Below are positions 35,410 through 43,429 of a DNA stretch of 64,000 nt, piece by piece (the stretch's first letter is position 1; every line of letters starts with the position of its first letter). Both the position numbers and the translations under genes were made by a program. This DNA comes from Peribacillus sp. ACCC06369 (GTDB taxonomy: Bacteria > Bacillota > Bacilli > Bacillales > DSM-1321), in NCBI RefSeq assembly GCF_030348945.1, contig NZ_JAUCEN010000002.1:4092001-4156000 (forward strand), given 5' to 3'. Below the pieces are notes generated by a model that was not told the origin of the DNA, made no database searches, and saw only the letters and a program-made list of their open reading frames with translations.

Positions 35410-35784
35410 TCAAAAACAACTAAATGAATTGATTTGTCTTGTATCGATACCAAAAATTGTCCAGAACCTGCCATTCCATCTAAAGCCGGCAACAGAACGC
35501 GGACCGACGAAAATCGGGTAATACCAGAATCTCGCCCCATTGTTTAGCCAGATAAAAGTATTCCTGAACAGACAAAACGAAATGGCCCCTGGATCTACAG
35601 CAAATGTTGAAGCCGATTGTTGTTGAGGGATAAACGCTGGTGGTGGGGCTGTTGGTGCTTGCGAATACATCGGTGGTCCAGATTGACCTGGAAATTGAGG
35701 AGCACCTGGAAAGCCCGGTAGACCAGGAAACTGTCGTTCAAGGAAAACTTGATCTTCATAATGATACGTTGGGTACATATACAT
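35410..35784 (-). CDS. Hypothetical Pro-rich protein with conserved aromatic C-terminal domain
   Basis: 124 residues. The N-terminal half is rich in Pro, Gly and Gln (FPGLPGFPGAPQFPGQSG, then TAPPPAFIPQQQS). The C-terminal half is compact and aromatic: CLFRNTFIWLNNGARFWYYP, GFRWNGRFW and GIDTRQINSFSC, with a cysteine near each end. I recall similar tails in unnamed Bacillus proteins, some thought to be spore-surface proteins; the function is unknown. AGAGGTG is 7 bases before the ATG at 35784; the in-frame ATG at 35790 is too close. It has its own terminator. Confidence 0.75.
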   Translation of the reverse strand: MYMYPTYHYEDQVFLERQFPGLPGFPGAPQFPGQSGPPMYSQAPTAPPPAFIPQQQSASTFAVDPGAISFCLFRNTFIWLNNGARFWYYPIFVGPRSVAGFRWNGRFWTIFGIDTRQINSFSCF

Positions 35785-35880
35785 GGTCATTCACCTCTAT
35801 ATGATTGAATGTAATAATGTATGTTATATGACTTAAGGTGTTTGGGCTGCTGACAAATTGAAGGGGAATTGCAATTTATC

Positions 35881-36160
35881 TTCGAAAATAGAGAATATCG
35901 ACGAAATCTACAGTTTTATCTCCGAAAATAGAGAATATCGACCAAACTTACAGTTTTATCTCCGAAAATTGGAATATATCGACGAAACTTACAGTTTTAT
36001 CTCCGAAAATAGAGAATATCGACCAAACTTACAGTTTTATCTCCGAAAATTGGAATATATCGACCAAACTTACAGTTTTATCTCCGAAAATTGGAATATA
36101 TCGACCAAACTTACAGTTTTATCTCCGAAAATTGGAATATATCGACCAAACTTACAGTTA
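35881..36160. repeat. Tandem array of 40/41-bp units
   Basis: Seven units begin with TCCGAAAAT at 35881 (variant TTCG), 35921, 35961, 36002, 36042, 36083 and 36124. Each continues with ATATCGACCAAACTTACAG and TTTTAT. Two unit types exist: 40 bp with AGAGAATATC and 41 bp with TTGGAATATATC, in order A-A-B-A-B-B-B. It fills the space between the Pro-rich gene promoter side and the alkA stop codon. The open plus-strand frame through it (35858-36217) is a product of the repeat, not a gene. Confidence 0.9.
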
Positions 36161-36192
36161 CCTTTTGAATCCGTTCCAAAGAATAATTCAAG

Positions 36193-37119
36193 TCAATATA
36201 ACAGTCTCCATAAATAGAAGGTCGCATATGATTCCCAACCGGTCCACGCTTCCGATAGTTTCAGGATTTCCGCTTTCGTTGGTTTTGCTTCCGTTTCCAT
36301 GACCAGCTTCATGGAATTATGGAGCCCGACGTCATCGATTGGAAAAGCTGCTGGAAAACGTAGACACCTCATCAGTACATAATTGGCTGTCCACGGACCT
36401 ATTCCGCGTATTTTGGTCAGCATTTTTTCGGCAACTTTTACATCCTTTGCATTCAACAGCTTTTCTTTTGTAAGTTCACCGCGTACCATTAATTGTGCCA
36501 CGTCAATTAAATATTCGCATTTCTTTACGGTCATTCTCATTTCCAAAAAATCTTCTACCGTTAAATTCGCAATCACATCAGGCGTCGGGAACAGCCAAAA
36601 TCGTTTTCCTTCATATTCAACGGATGTCCCGAATTTCTCTACCAATCTCCGTTTCAAGGTATAGGCATAAGTCAAATTGATCTGCTGTCCAAGTATTCCC
36701 CAGGCAATGGCTTCAAATAAATCCGGAATGCCCATATTTCTTAAACCGAAGAATTTGTTTACCGGCTTTTGCAGTAAAGGGTCATTTTTGGCAAGCTCAT
36801 AAAAAGGAAGCAGATTCGTTTCAAGATCGAACCAATGACGAATATATTGGGAAACAGTATCTTTTACATGTTTTTTCACCGGTGCAGTTCGTCCTGGAAA
36901 TCGAACGGTCAGCTCCGTTTCGTTCATTGAACTGATTTCGACTAGAAGTGTCTCGTTATCGACAACAAGAGCACGATAAATCTTTTGATCAACAATTTCG
37001 AACATGCATTCATTTGAGGATCTTGATAAGTATTTAAGATTTTCCGCAAAACCAAACTCTTTTGGTGCACGAATTCTCAATTCAGTCATGCCTTCATCAT
37101 TTGATAATGTCTCTTTCAT
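36193..37119 (-). CDS. alkA: DNA-3-methyladenine glycosylase II
   Basis: Base-excision enzyme of 308 residues that removes 3-methyladenine and other alkylated bases. An N-terminal AlkA-type domain (1-120) precedes the HhH-GPD domain, with FEAIAWGILGQQINLTYAY near 140, the helix-hairpin-helix LTKIRGIGPWTANYVLMRC near 220 and the catalytic aspartate in FPIDDVGL near 250. The gene ends in the tandem repeat's edge. It is divergent from adaA-adaB, the same arrangement as the adaptive-response locus of B. subtilis, so induction by AdaA is likely. Confidence 0.93.
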   Translation of the reverse strand: MKETLSNDEGMTELRIRAPKEFGFAENLKYLSRSSNECMFEIVDQKIYRALVVDNETLLVEISSMNETELTVRFPGRTAPVKKHVKDTVSQYIRHWFDLETNLLPFYELAKNDPLLQKPVNKFFGLRNMGIPDLFEAIAWGILGQQINLTYAYTLKRRLVEKFGTSVEYEGKRFWLFPTPDVIANLTVEDFLEMRMTVKKCEYLIDVAQLMVRGELTKEKLLNAKDVKVAEKMLTKIRGIGPWTANYVLMRCLRFPAAFPIDDVGLHNSMKLVMETEAKPTKAEILKLSEAWTGWESYATFYLWRLLY

Positions 37120-37329
37120 TCTGCTCCTCCTTTAGCTTTATTCTAATAAAAAAATGAGTACGTTATCTTGCTCTTTCTTTCAAGCTTAGTGATGTTCCGG
37201 AAATTTCATCCAACCCCCTTATTTTAACAGAATGGCTCTAAAATGATTAATTACGTTATCTTGCTTTTATATTATCAAAATGTTTGTATATGAACCCTTT
37301 CTTGTATACTAAAAAGAGAGGTGAGTGTG

Positions 37330-37896
37330 ATGAATCCGAAAAAGGCAGATATCCCGAATGATTATTGGAAAGCCATTATGGATTGTGATGCCGCATATGA
37401 TGATCAATTTTTATACGGAGTAAAAACGACCGGCATCTTTTGCAGGCCTTCCTGTAAATCCAGGGTGCCGAATAAGGAAAACGTGAAGATTTTCAAAAAT
37501 GCCATGATGGCTTTAGAGGATGATTTCCGGCCTTGTAAACGTTGTAAACCCGAAGGACTGAACTTGCCGACAGAAGAATGGGTTGAACAAATAGCCGAAT
37601 GGATCGACACCCATTACAGCGAACCCCTCACATTGAATAGATTGGCGGATATTTCCCACGGCAGCCCCTATCATTTGCAAAGATCATTTAAGCGTGTGAA
37701 GGGGATATCGCCCACAGAATACATTCAACGGCTTCGCCTTGAAAAAGCAACGAGGCTCCTAGAAAACTCCGAACAGCCGATAAATGAAATAGGCTTGGCT
37801 GTCGGTTTCTCAAGCACACCCTATTTCATAACGCTATTCAAAAGGAGAATGGGGAATACACCTTCAGGATATCGGAAAGCTTATCACCAAAACTAA
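37330..37896 (+). CDS. adaA: Methylphosphotriester-DNA methyltransferase and transcriptional activator
   Basis: 188 residues. The N-terminal Ada zinc domain has its four cysteines at 38, 42, 69 and 72 (GIFCRPSCKSRVP and FRPCKRCKPEG); Cys38 is the expected methyl acceptor for phosphotriesters. A C-terminal AraC helix-turn-helix (about 95-185) follows. Methylated protein activates the ada and alkA genes. The frame opens at GTG 37321, but AGAGGTGA is correctly spaced for the ATG at 37330. It lies 20 bp upstream of adaB and opposite alkA. Confidence 0.93.
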   Translation: MNPKKADIPNDYWKAIMDCDAAYDDQFLYGVKTTGIFCRPSCKSRVPNKENVKIFKNAMMALEDDFRPCKRCKPEGLNLPTEEWVEQIAEWIDTHYSEPLTLNRLADISHGSPYHLQRSFKRVKGISPTEYIQRLRLEKATRLLENSEQPINEIGLAVGFSSTPYFITLFKRRMGNTPSGYRKAYHQN

Positions 37897-37916
37897 AGCC
37901 AAGGAGCGTGAACCAG

Positions 37917-38447
37917 ATGAAGAATGTTAAACAACAAACCATTGACTGGGCCATATTACATTATGATACGTGGCAATTATATATCGCAAAGACGGAAAAA
38001 GGACTGTGCTATGTAGGCTCTCCGGGTCAATCGCATGAAGAACTGAAGTCTTGGATACAAAAACGCTTTCCAATGGCGAGCCTTGTTGAAAATGAAAAAG
38101 CACTAACACCCTATCTAAAAGAACTCCAAGAATATTTCGAAGGGAGCAGGCAGACTTTCTCTCTTCCCGCAGATGTAACAGGTACTCCCTTTCAACAAGA
38201 AATTTGGGCAGCATTGAATCAAATACCTTATGGAAAAACCTGTTCCTATTCCGATATTGCCCAAATCATCCAAAGACCTGCAGCTGTTCGGGCGGTCGGA
38301 ACGGCCATTGGTGCCAATCCTGTTCTGATCACGGTGCCATGTCATCGGGTAATCGGAAAAAACGGGGCCATTACCGGTTACCGGGGAGGTACGGAGATGA
38401 AACAATATCTACTTCAATTGGAAGCACAACATCGTGAGGATGAATGA
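37917..38447 (+). CDS. adaB: Methylated-DNA--protein-cysteine methyltransferase
   Basis: Suicide repair protein that takes methyl groups from O6-methylguanine. About 176 residues with a variable N-terminal domain and a C-terminal domain from about residue 85 (TPFQQEIWAALNQIPYGKTCSYSDIA). The acceptor cysteine is in ITVPCHRVIGKNG near 138, followed by GYRGGTEMKQYLL. AAGGAG stands 10 bases before the ATG at 37917, better than the GTG at 37908. Second gene of adaA-adaB. Confidence 0.95.
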   Translation: MKNVKQQTIDWAILHYDTWQLYIAKTEKGLCYVGSPGQSHEELKSWIQKRFPMASLVENEKALTPYLKELQEYFEGSRQTFSLPADVTGTPFQQEIWAALNQIPYGKTCSYSDIAQIIQRPAAVRAVGTAIGANPVLITVPCHRVIGKNGAITGYRGGTEMKQYLLQLEAQHREDE

Positions 38448-38474
38448 GGGGTGAGTTCAATCTGACCGAAAAAA

Positions 38475-38498
38475 AAGCATCCGGTCATGCGGATGCTT
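38475..38498 (-). terminator. Terminator between adaB and the DUF2690 genes
   Basis: Stem AAGCATCCG / CGGATGCTT. On the minus strand it is followed by TTTTTT and so ends the DUF2690 transcript; it may also stop adaB transcripts. Confidence 0.8.
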
Positions 38499-38529
38499 GC
38501 AAACTGCTTTTGACGTTCTCCAAGTTTTT

Positions 38530-39015
38530 CTAGTACCAAATGGTCACCGCTTTTTTATATGCATCACTATTAGGGATCGCATGTATCCCTTGCGCCTGTG
38601 CTTTGCGCGGGTCATAATCATATACCATTGGTGTATAGCACGAGGTCTGCCCTTTATTCACAACACCATTTCCCCCGGAACTGGCGCATGTATAGGCTTT
38701 ACCATCAGTACTTCGGACGATCCTGGCATCCGCTTCATGGTTGTATACAGCGGGGCGTGTTACGGTCACTTTTGCCCAGGCGGTTTTACAGACAGTGCTG
38801 AATTTCAATTCTACGTACGAATTGGAATCGATCCATTTTTTATCCTTCGTTACCGCCGTACTTGCACAACTATTATAGTTAGGGCTTTTACCATCATAGG
38901 TGTGTGTTTCTGCCAGTGCCTGATCATTTCCAAATCCAAAATCAACAATGAACATCGACAGTGTCATCACTATCGATAAACCTATCATTTTAAGCTTTTT
39001 ATTCAAATCATTCAT
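38530..39015 (-). CDS. Secreted DUF2690 family protein (copy A)
   Basis: 161 residues with a signal peptide (KKLKMIGLSIVMTLSMFIVDF, cleavage probably near ALAE). The mature part has the DUF2690 pattern: THTYDGKSPNYNSCASTA, VELKFSTVCKTAWAKVTV and then CASSGGNGVVNKGQTSCYTPMV, with four cysteines likely forming disulphides. The ATG at 39015 has AAAGG directly against it, whereas a TTG at 39006 has the same AAAGG 9 bases upstream and may be the true start. It follows copy B on the same strand. DUF2690 is known to me mainly from actinobacteria; its function is not established. Confidence 0.8.
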   Translation of the reverse strand: MNDLNKKLKMIGLSIVMTLSMFIVDFGFGNDQALAETHTYDGKSPNYNSCASTAVTKDKKWIDSNSYVELKFSTVCKTAWAKVTVTRPAVYNHEADARIVRSTDGKAYTCASSGGNGVVNKGQTSCYTPMVYDYDPRKAQAQGIHAIPNSDAYKKAVTIWY

Positions 39016-39057
39016 CCTTTCGTTGCATAAAAGTAGATGAAGGCATTTCCTTTTTCA

Positions 39058-39531
39058 TTAATACCAGCCGGTTTCACCTGCTGTATATGGCCAAAACGCG
39101 ACCGCTTTTGCTTTCCGCGGATCTAAATCATATACCATTGGTGTATAGCACGTCGTTTGACCTTTATTTATTTCACCATTTCCTCCAGGAGATGCACAGC
39201 TAAATTGTTTATTATCAGTATTTCGAACAACCAATGCCGTTGCCTCCCCATCTGTTTTAGCCGGTCTGCTTAGAGTGATCTTTGCCCAAGCCGTTTTGCA
39301 AGTTGTGCTGAATTTCAACTCCAAATTGGCAGAACCTCCGTTGGCATAAATTTTCACGGACTTCTTCGTGACTGCGCTATTCGCACAACTATTGTAGTAA
39401 GGACTTTTTCCATCATAGGTGTGTGTTTCTGCTGATGCTTTGCTGGTAAATGAATCAAGGGAGCCAAAAAGGACTAAAAAAGCTACAAGAAATGAAATGC
39501 ATAAAACCATTTTTTTCATTGTTTCACTCAT
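39058..39531 (-). CDS. Secreted DUF2690 family protein (copy B)
   Basis: 157 residues, clearly paralogous to the protein encoded 43 bp downstream. It has a signal peptide (MKKMVLCISFLVAFLVLF, cleavage near ASAE), then THTYDGKSPYYNSCANSA, LELKFSTTCKTAWAKITLSRP and CASPGGNGEINKGQTTCYTPMVYD, with the same four cysteines. The two mature regions differ mainly in the C-terminal 25 residues. The ATG at 39519 (MKKM) is an alternative start that trims four residues. The pair looks like a tandem duplication of an exported protein. Confidence 0.8.
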   Translation of the reverse strand: MSETMKKMVLCISFLVAFLVLFGSLDSFTSKASAETHTYDGKSPYYNSCANSAVTKKSVKIYANGGSANLELKFSTTCKTAWAKITLSRPAKTDGEATALVVRNTDNKQFSCASPGGNGEINKGQTTCYTPMVYDLDPRKAKAVAFWPYTAGETGWY

Positions 39532-39864
39532 CCCCTTAACAAAATTTATACACTGTTCATCTTACAATTTTGTAATATTCTTACAAGTGATAAATTCCCT
39601 AGATTATGAAAAACTACAGAAACCTCCTTAAACTTGCATCACGCTAGCACCCTTACAGTCTGGTATGTCTCGCTTTATCATTTAAATAACCGGATGGACA
39701 AAGTCATTATCCCTATGAGAAATTCAGGGAAATGAGAGATGAACTAAGGACATATGCGTATCACGTTGGGACAATACGAGCCAATAGGCTACCGTTGACC
39801 GGGAATGGTCACAGGCCGATATACATAATGTTTTTAACGGGATTCGATTTAGAAAAGCGAAAAA
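39532..39864. other. Intergenic stretch, no supported gene
   Basis: No reading frame with a ribosome binding site and no repeat is seen. The promoter of the DUF2690 genes should lie at its left end but I cannot assign boxes with confidence. Confidence 0.55.
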
Positions 39865-39895
39865 CCCCAACAAAACAAGAATCGTTTCGTTGGGG
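39865..39895 (-). terminator. Terminator of the Nudix gene
   Basis: Stem CCCCAAC-AAAC / GTTT-GTTGGGG with one mismatch, followed on the minus strand by TTTTTCGC; 11 bp beyond the stop codon. Confidence 0.75.
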
Positions 39896-39905
39896 CAATA
39901 TTTTA

Positions 39906-40556
39906 TCATTTAGCGGCGCCAGCACCTGGCTCCACCGATAAGTTTTCCCTGATCAATCTGATGATGCTTTCATAATAGGAAATCTCATGCGGCACGAACT
40001 CATCTCGCCCGACAAATCGATCGATTATCATCCTGCGGCCTTCTTGATTCATTTCAAATCCCTTAATGTTCACTTTTTCCTTCGCATCTGTCCAAAGCCC
40101 TTCAAAGTCATTCAGTACAACCTTCACCATCCCGGAAACCTCTTCTGGCTGCAAGGTGAAATCATCGAAGCTATGTGTACTTTCATATAGAAAGACGTTA
40201 GCCAGTTCTTTATCGATGAAATCTTCCTTCGTTTGATGGTATTCGATAATCCCTAACGGAACCAATTCGTTAAAGGAAATTTCAATGCCTATTTCTTCTT
40301 TTATTTCCCTTACTCCGTCATATACCGTTTCATGAGCCAGTAAATGCCCGGCAGCCGTAATATCCAATAGATTCGGATAATCTTTTTTCAGCGCACAGCG
40401 ATGTTGAAGATATAGGTAATCCACCCCGGCTTCCCTACTAACGAACCAACACTGGAAAACCTCATGCCAATGTCCCATTCTATGTACTTCCTCACGCGTA
40501 GCCACGCCGATTTGAATGCGATTGGAATCGAATATTTTCAACATCTCAGTTTCCAT
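39906..40556 (-). CDS. Nudix hydrolase
   Basis: 216 residues. The Nudix box G-x5-E-x7-REUxEExGU is visible as AGHLLAHETVYDGVREIKEE followed by IGIEI near residue 68-92, so a nucleoside-diphosphate-linked substrate is cleaved with a divalent metal. The N-terminal HRMGHWHEVFQCWF and the long C-terminal helix region resemble the YfcD/IPP-isomerase-like Nudix group; the substrate is unknown. AGGAGTG is 7-8 bases before the ATG. Transcribed alone. Confidence 0.88.
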   Translation of the reverse strand: METEMLKIFDSNRIQIGVATREEVHRMGHWHEVFQCWFVSREAGVDYLYLQHRCALKKDYPNLLDITAAGHLLAHETVYDGVREIKEEIGIEISFNELVPLGIIEYHQTKEDFIDKELANVFLYESTHSFDDFTLQPEEVSGMVKVVLNDFEGLWTDAKEKVNIKGFEMNQEGRRMIIDRFVGRDEFVPHEISYYESIIRLIRENLSVEPGAGAAK

Positions 40557-40611
40557 GGAGCTTCACTCCTAGCCCTTTTTTATAAAAAACAGCTTAACTA
40601 GCTGCGTTTCT

Positions 40612-40878
40612 TCACCCTTTTTCTTTTCTCCAATTTTTCGGGTTTAAATAACCTTTATATTTAGCAGCCACTTCTTTCCCAACCAAAAGTGCACCTGCCC
40701 AGAACATGACTTCCGCAAAGACGATCGCACCTGTTATGACCCCCGCTTTAACAGCAGTCGAAAAAGGCGTAAAAGGTGCTATTACAGGAATGATCCAAGT
40801 GAGAAGGGAAATGATCAGGCAACCCATCCCTACTTTGTAAAACCTCGATTTCGTTACTTCCTTACTTTTTTTATCCAA
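40612..40878 (-). CDS. Small two-helix membrane protein (transporter-suffix-like)
   Basis: 88 residues: a charged N-terminus, helix 1 near 16-36 (VGMGCLIISLLTWIIPVIAPF), helix 2 near 44-66 (AGVITGAIVFAEVMFWAGALL) and a basic tail KYKGYLNPKNWRKEKG. This layout resembles small proteins named for a domain found appended to some transporters; the function is unknown. It lies upstream of the Nudix gene on the same strand, separated by 55 bp. Confidence 0.7.
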   Translation of the reverse strand: MDKKSKEVTKSRFYKVGMGCLIISLLTWIIPVIAPFTPFSTAVKAGVITGAIVFAEVMFWAGALLVGKEVAAKYKGYLNPKNWRKEKG

Positions 40879-41113
40879 TTAAATAACCTCCGTCATGATG
40901 ATATTCATTTGATTATTCTGCAAAACTTTCGACTTTCTAATCTACCATCTTGAATATATTCTTTTTTTATACGTTTGAATGTTGATTTTGTTTCATAAAT
41001 ATGAGAAATAAAGAAATCCAGTTGAGGAAAGTTTGGGAAAACCGAAGCAGTTATTTAATAAGGTATCCGGTTATAATAACGGTGAGTGGAGAAACTCATT
41101 GTATTCATTAGGA

Positions 41114-41142
41114 TTGACTTTACTATTCTTAATGGATTTAAT
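41114..41142 (+). promoter_or_regulatory. Predicted sigma-A promoter of cutC
   Basis: TTGACT (41114-41119), 17 bp, TTTAAT (41137-41142), 55 bp upstream of the cutC start codon. Confidence 0.6.
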
Positions 41143-41196
41143 AATCTTATACATACTATTCTTTATAACACTTGCATGCCGGGAAAGGAAAATCCA

Positions 41197-41877
41197 ATGT
41201 ATATTGAATTCATTGCCACAACCATAGAAGATGCACTTTTAATCGAAAAATCGGGAGCAGACCGAATCGAGCTTGTCAGTGCTTTAGCCGAGGGGGGATT
41301 AACTCCAAGCCACGCCCTGATAGAAGCTGTCGTCAGCTCAGTAAAGATACCAGTCAACGTGATGGTAAGGCCTCATAGCCAGTCATTTTGTTATACTGAA
41401 AATGATTTGGGAATTATGAAAAAAGATATCCAAATCATTCGATCACTGGGAGCGAACGGGGTCGTATTGGGTGCATTAAATGAAAAAAATGAAATCAATC
41501 GACCATACCTCGAAGAGCTATTGACGGAATGTGAAGGTTTGGAGATTACGTTCCACCGAGCCATCGATGATACGTACGACCCAGTCCGTTCAGCTGAAAT
41601 GCTAGCTCAATATCCAGAAATCACAACGATTTTGACCTCTGGTGGACACGGGGATTTCCCCAGCCGCATGAAAACCATTCAACAAATGAAAAGAGCCTGC
41701 GGCGACATAGCGATATTGGTGGGAAGCGGCTTAAACAAGGATAATATCCTTTCCATCGATTCCGAACTGCATACCGGTTACTATCATTTCGGTACGGCTG
41801 TTCGAAAAAATAACAGTATCATTGAAGGCGTTCAATTAGAAAAAGCTAGTGAAATCGTAAACATGCTGAAGAAATAA
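41197..41877 (+). CDS. cutC: CutC family protein
   Basis: TIM-barrel protein of 226 residues. It begins MYIEFIATTIEDALLIEKSG and shows GADRIELVSALAEGGLTPS near residue 20, VMVRPHSQSFCYTENDL near 58, GVVLGALNE near 92 and TFHRAIDDTYDPVRSAE near 122. Named for copper homeostasis, but its enzymatic role is not settled. The frame is open upstream to 41086, but AAAGGAAA precedes the ATG at 41197 and family proteins start there. Monocistronic with a terminator. Confidence 0.9.
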   Translation: MYIEFIATTIEDALLIEKSGADRIELVSALAEGGLTPSHALIEAVVSSVKIPVNVMVRPHSQSFCYTENDLGIMKKDIQIIRSLGANGVVLGALNEKNEINRPYLEELLTECEGLEITFHRAIDDTYDPVRSAEMLAQYPEITTILTSGGHGDFPSRMKTIQQMKRACGDIAILVGSGLNKDNILSIDSELHTGYYHFGTAVRKNNSIIEGVQLEKASEIVNMLKK

Positions 41878-41883
41878 TGTCGG

Positions 41884-41910
41884 AAAGGGACCGCTACTTT
41901 GGTCCCTTTT
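41884..41910 (+). terminator. Terminator of cutC
   Basis: Stem AAAGGGACC / GGTCCCTTT with an 8-base loop, ending in TTTT. It overlaps the end of the convergent membrane protein gene. Confidence 0.85.
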
Positions 41911-42334
41911 ATGATGCAGATCTCTTTTTCTGTAAAAAGACTGAGTCCCAAAACCAAAAAATCAGGGCCGCGGATAGACTCATTGCATAGTAATCCTTTG
42001 TAGTTAAAACTTCCATGCTGAAGTCAAAGTTTAACACCGAACTATAAATGAATACAGCCACCAAAGAGAAAAAAACATAAAGGTATAAATAAACTAAATT
42101 GAATTTATTAGGATACTTATTGAAAAGGACCTGTACCGGAACAGCAAAAAATAAATAAGGGATAACCACATAAAAAGAAAACACGATAATGCCAGGCAGC
42201 CCCCAATTAGAACCCTCGCTAAAAATAACCAACACCGTAGAAAGCGATAGACAGGAAGAGACTAGACTAAAAAAATAATAAGGAATCACATCGCTAAGCT
42301 CCGATACCTTTACACTCAATTTCCAAGTTTCCAT
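41909..42334 (-). CDS. Hypothetical four-helix membrane protein
   Basis: 141 residues with four hydrophobic segments at about 18-40, 48-70, 80-100 and 115-132, and a basic end (FLQKKRSAS). I recognise no family. AGGTG stands about 9 bases before the ATG. It is convergent with cutC, its stop lying in the cutC terminator. Composition is like its neighbours. Confidence 0.65.
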   Translation of the reverse strand: METWKLSVKVSELSDVIPYYFFSLVSSCLSLSTVLVIFSEGSNWGLPGIIVFSFYVVIPYLFFAVPVQVLFNKYPNKFNLVYLYLYVFFSLVAVFIYSSVLNFDFSMEVLTTKDYYAMSLSAALIFWFWDSVFLQKKRSAS

Positions 42335-42490
42335 TTAAACCAGCACCTCGCTATAATGCAGACGGACCGCACAGCCTTCAATAATATAATGGGAATTTTT
42401 ACATAATCATTATACTATATAACGCGGAGATGTTTTAATTTGGAGCGAAACAACGTGCCATTCGTGCCTGATTTTCAGCTCACAAAAAGA

Positions 42491-42508
42491 AGGTTGCCGC
42501 AGCAACCT
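42491..42508 (-). terminator. Terminator of the MerR gene
   Basis: Stem AGGTTGC / GCAACCT with a tetraloop, followed on the minus strand by TCTTTTTGTG; about 50 bp after the stop. Confidence 0.75.
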
Positions 42509-42559
42509 CCCATCATGAAATTCCTTCAATCTTGGGCACCCCAGATTGATGAACAATAA

Positions 42560-43297
42560 TCAATTTTTGTTAGCATCGGCAAAGTGACCCATCGCATCAC
42601 ACATGAATTTTGCTAAACCATCACCATATTGGTCGATATTTTTGGTGAAGCGTTGATCATCCACATACATTTGACCCAATCCTTTGAAAGCCTCCAATGA
42701 GTATGTTCCAAAGTTATTGTTCAAACAGTCATACCATTCTTTAATCGCTTCTTGTGCCTCCTCCGACTCGGGCGAGGCATTTCGCATTGACGCAAGTTTT
42801 ATATAGATTTCCGATACAACTTTTTGTGCATCTTTGGACATGCCCGCCACTTTAGCTTTCGACTCATCGACAGCTTTATCCCCCCAAAGCTTGCGAGCTT
42901 CTTCTTCATATGAATTCTGGCTGAAGTCAAACCCTTCAAATTTTTCTTTATTCGTCATTTGAATTTCCCCTTTCATATGCTTAATCGATTTATCGACCGT
43001 GTTAATTAATTTATCAAGTTGATTGCGTTTCTCCAGTAACATTTTTTGATGTTGCCTTAACGCTTCTTGTTTATCAAACGAAGAGCTGCTTACCATTTGT
43101 TTGATTTCCTTTAATGGCATGCCGAGTTCCCTAAAAAACAGGATTTGCTGCAACATCTCAAGATTATCATTCGAATAAAGGCGATAACCCGAATCGGTTG
43201 TTTCCTCTGGCGATAATAACCCGATTTCATCATAATAATGCAGTGTCCGCACACTAATGCCAACTAAATCGGCCAGTTCTTTCACTTTCATTGCCAC
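42560..43297 (-). CDS. MerR family regulator with TipAS drug-binding domain
   Basis: 245 residues, similar in plan to B. subtilis Mta. The winged helix-turn-helix (1-75; VKELADLVGISVRTLHYYDEIGLL) is followed by a dimerisation coiled coil (about 80-112) and a C-terminal TipAS domain (about 125-240; ARKLWGDKAVDES, GLGQMYVDDQRFTKNIDQYG). TipAS domains bind thiopeptide or other hydrophobic drugs and the regulator then activates promoters with long spacers. Its own promoter has a 19-bp spacer, so autoactivation is likely. Start: GTG 43297 behind GGAGG; ATG 43291 is an alternative. Confidence 0.9.
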   Translation of the reverse strand: MAMKVKELADLVGISVRTLHYYDEIGLLSPEETTDSGYRLYSNDNLEMLQQILFFRELGMPLKEIKQMVSSSSFDKQEALRQHQKMLLEKRNQLDKLINTVDKSIKHMKGEIQMTNKEKFEGFDFSQNSYEEEARKLWGDKAVDESKAKVAGMSKDAQKVVSEIYIKLASMRNASPESEEAQEAIKEWYDCLNNNFGTYSLEAFKGLGQMYVDDQRFTKNIDQYGDGLAKFMCDAMGHFADANKN

Positions 43298-43325
43298 TGC
43301 CCTTTACCTCCTTTCGATATCATTT

Positions 43326-43356
43326 ACTGTAAGGTATTACGCAACGTGAGAGTCAA
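43326..43356 (-). promoter_or_regulatory. MerR-type promoter with 19-bp spacer
   Basis: On the minus strand TTGACT (43351-43356) and TACAGT (43326-43331) are separated by 19 bp, the hallmark of promoters untwisted by MerR proteins. The spacer holds an imperfect dyad TCTCACG-TTG-CGTAATA. Confidence 0.8.
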
Positions 43357-43429
43357 ATGGAAAACTTAAATTTTCACGCCCAATTTTAAAAGACGATCCT
43401 TCCTAATGAAGAATCGCATGTTAGTATTA

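Noticed and set aside
35858..36217. 119-codon plus-strand frame
   Set aside because: It is the translation of the 40/41-bp repeat array and has no family resemblance.
41086..41196. N-terminal extension of CutC
   Set aside because: Family proteins begin at MYIEFIA (41197), which has its own Shine-Dalgarno; the extension contains the promoter -10 region.
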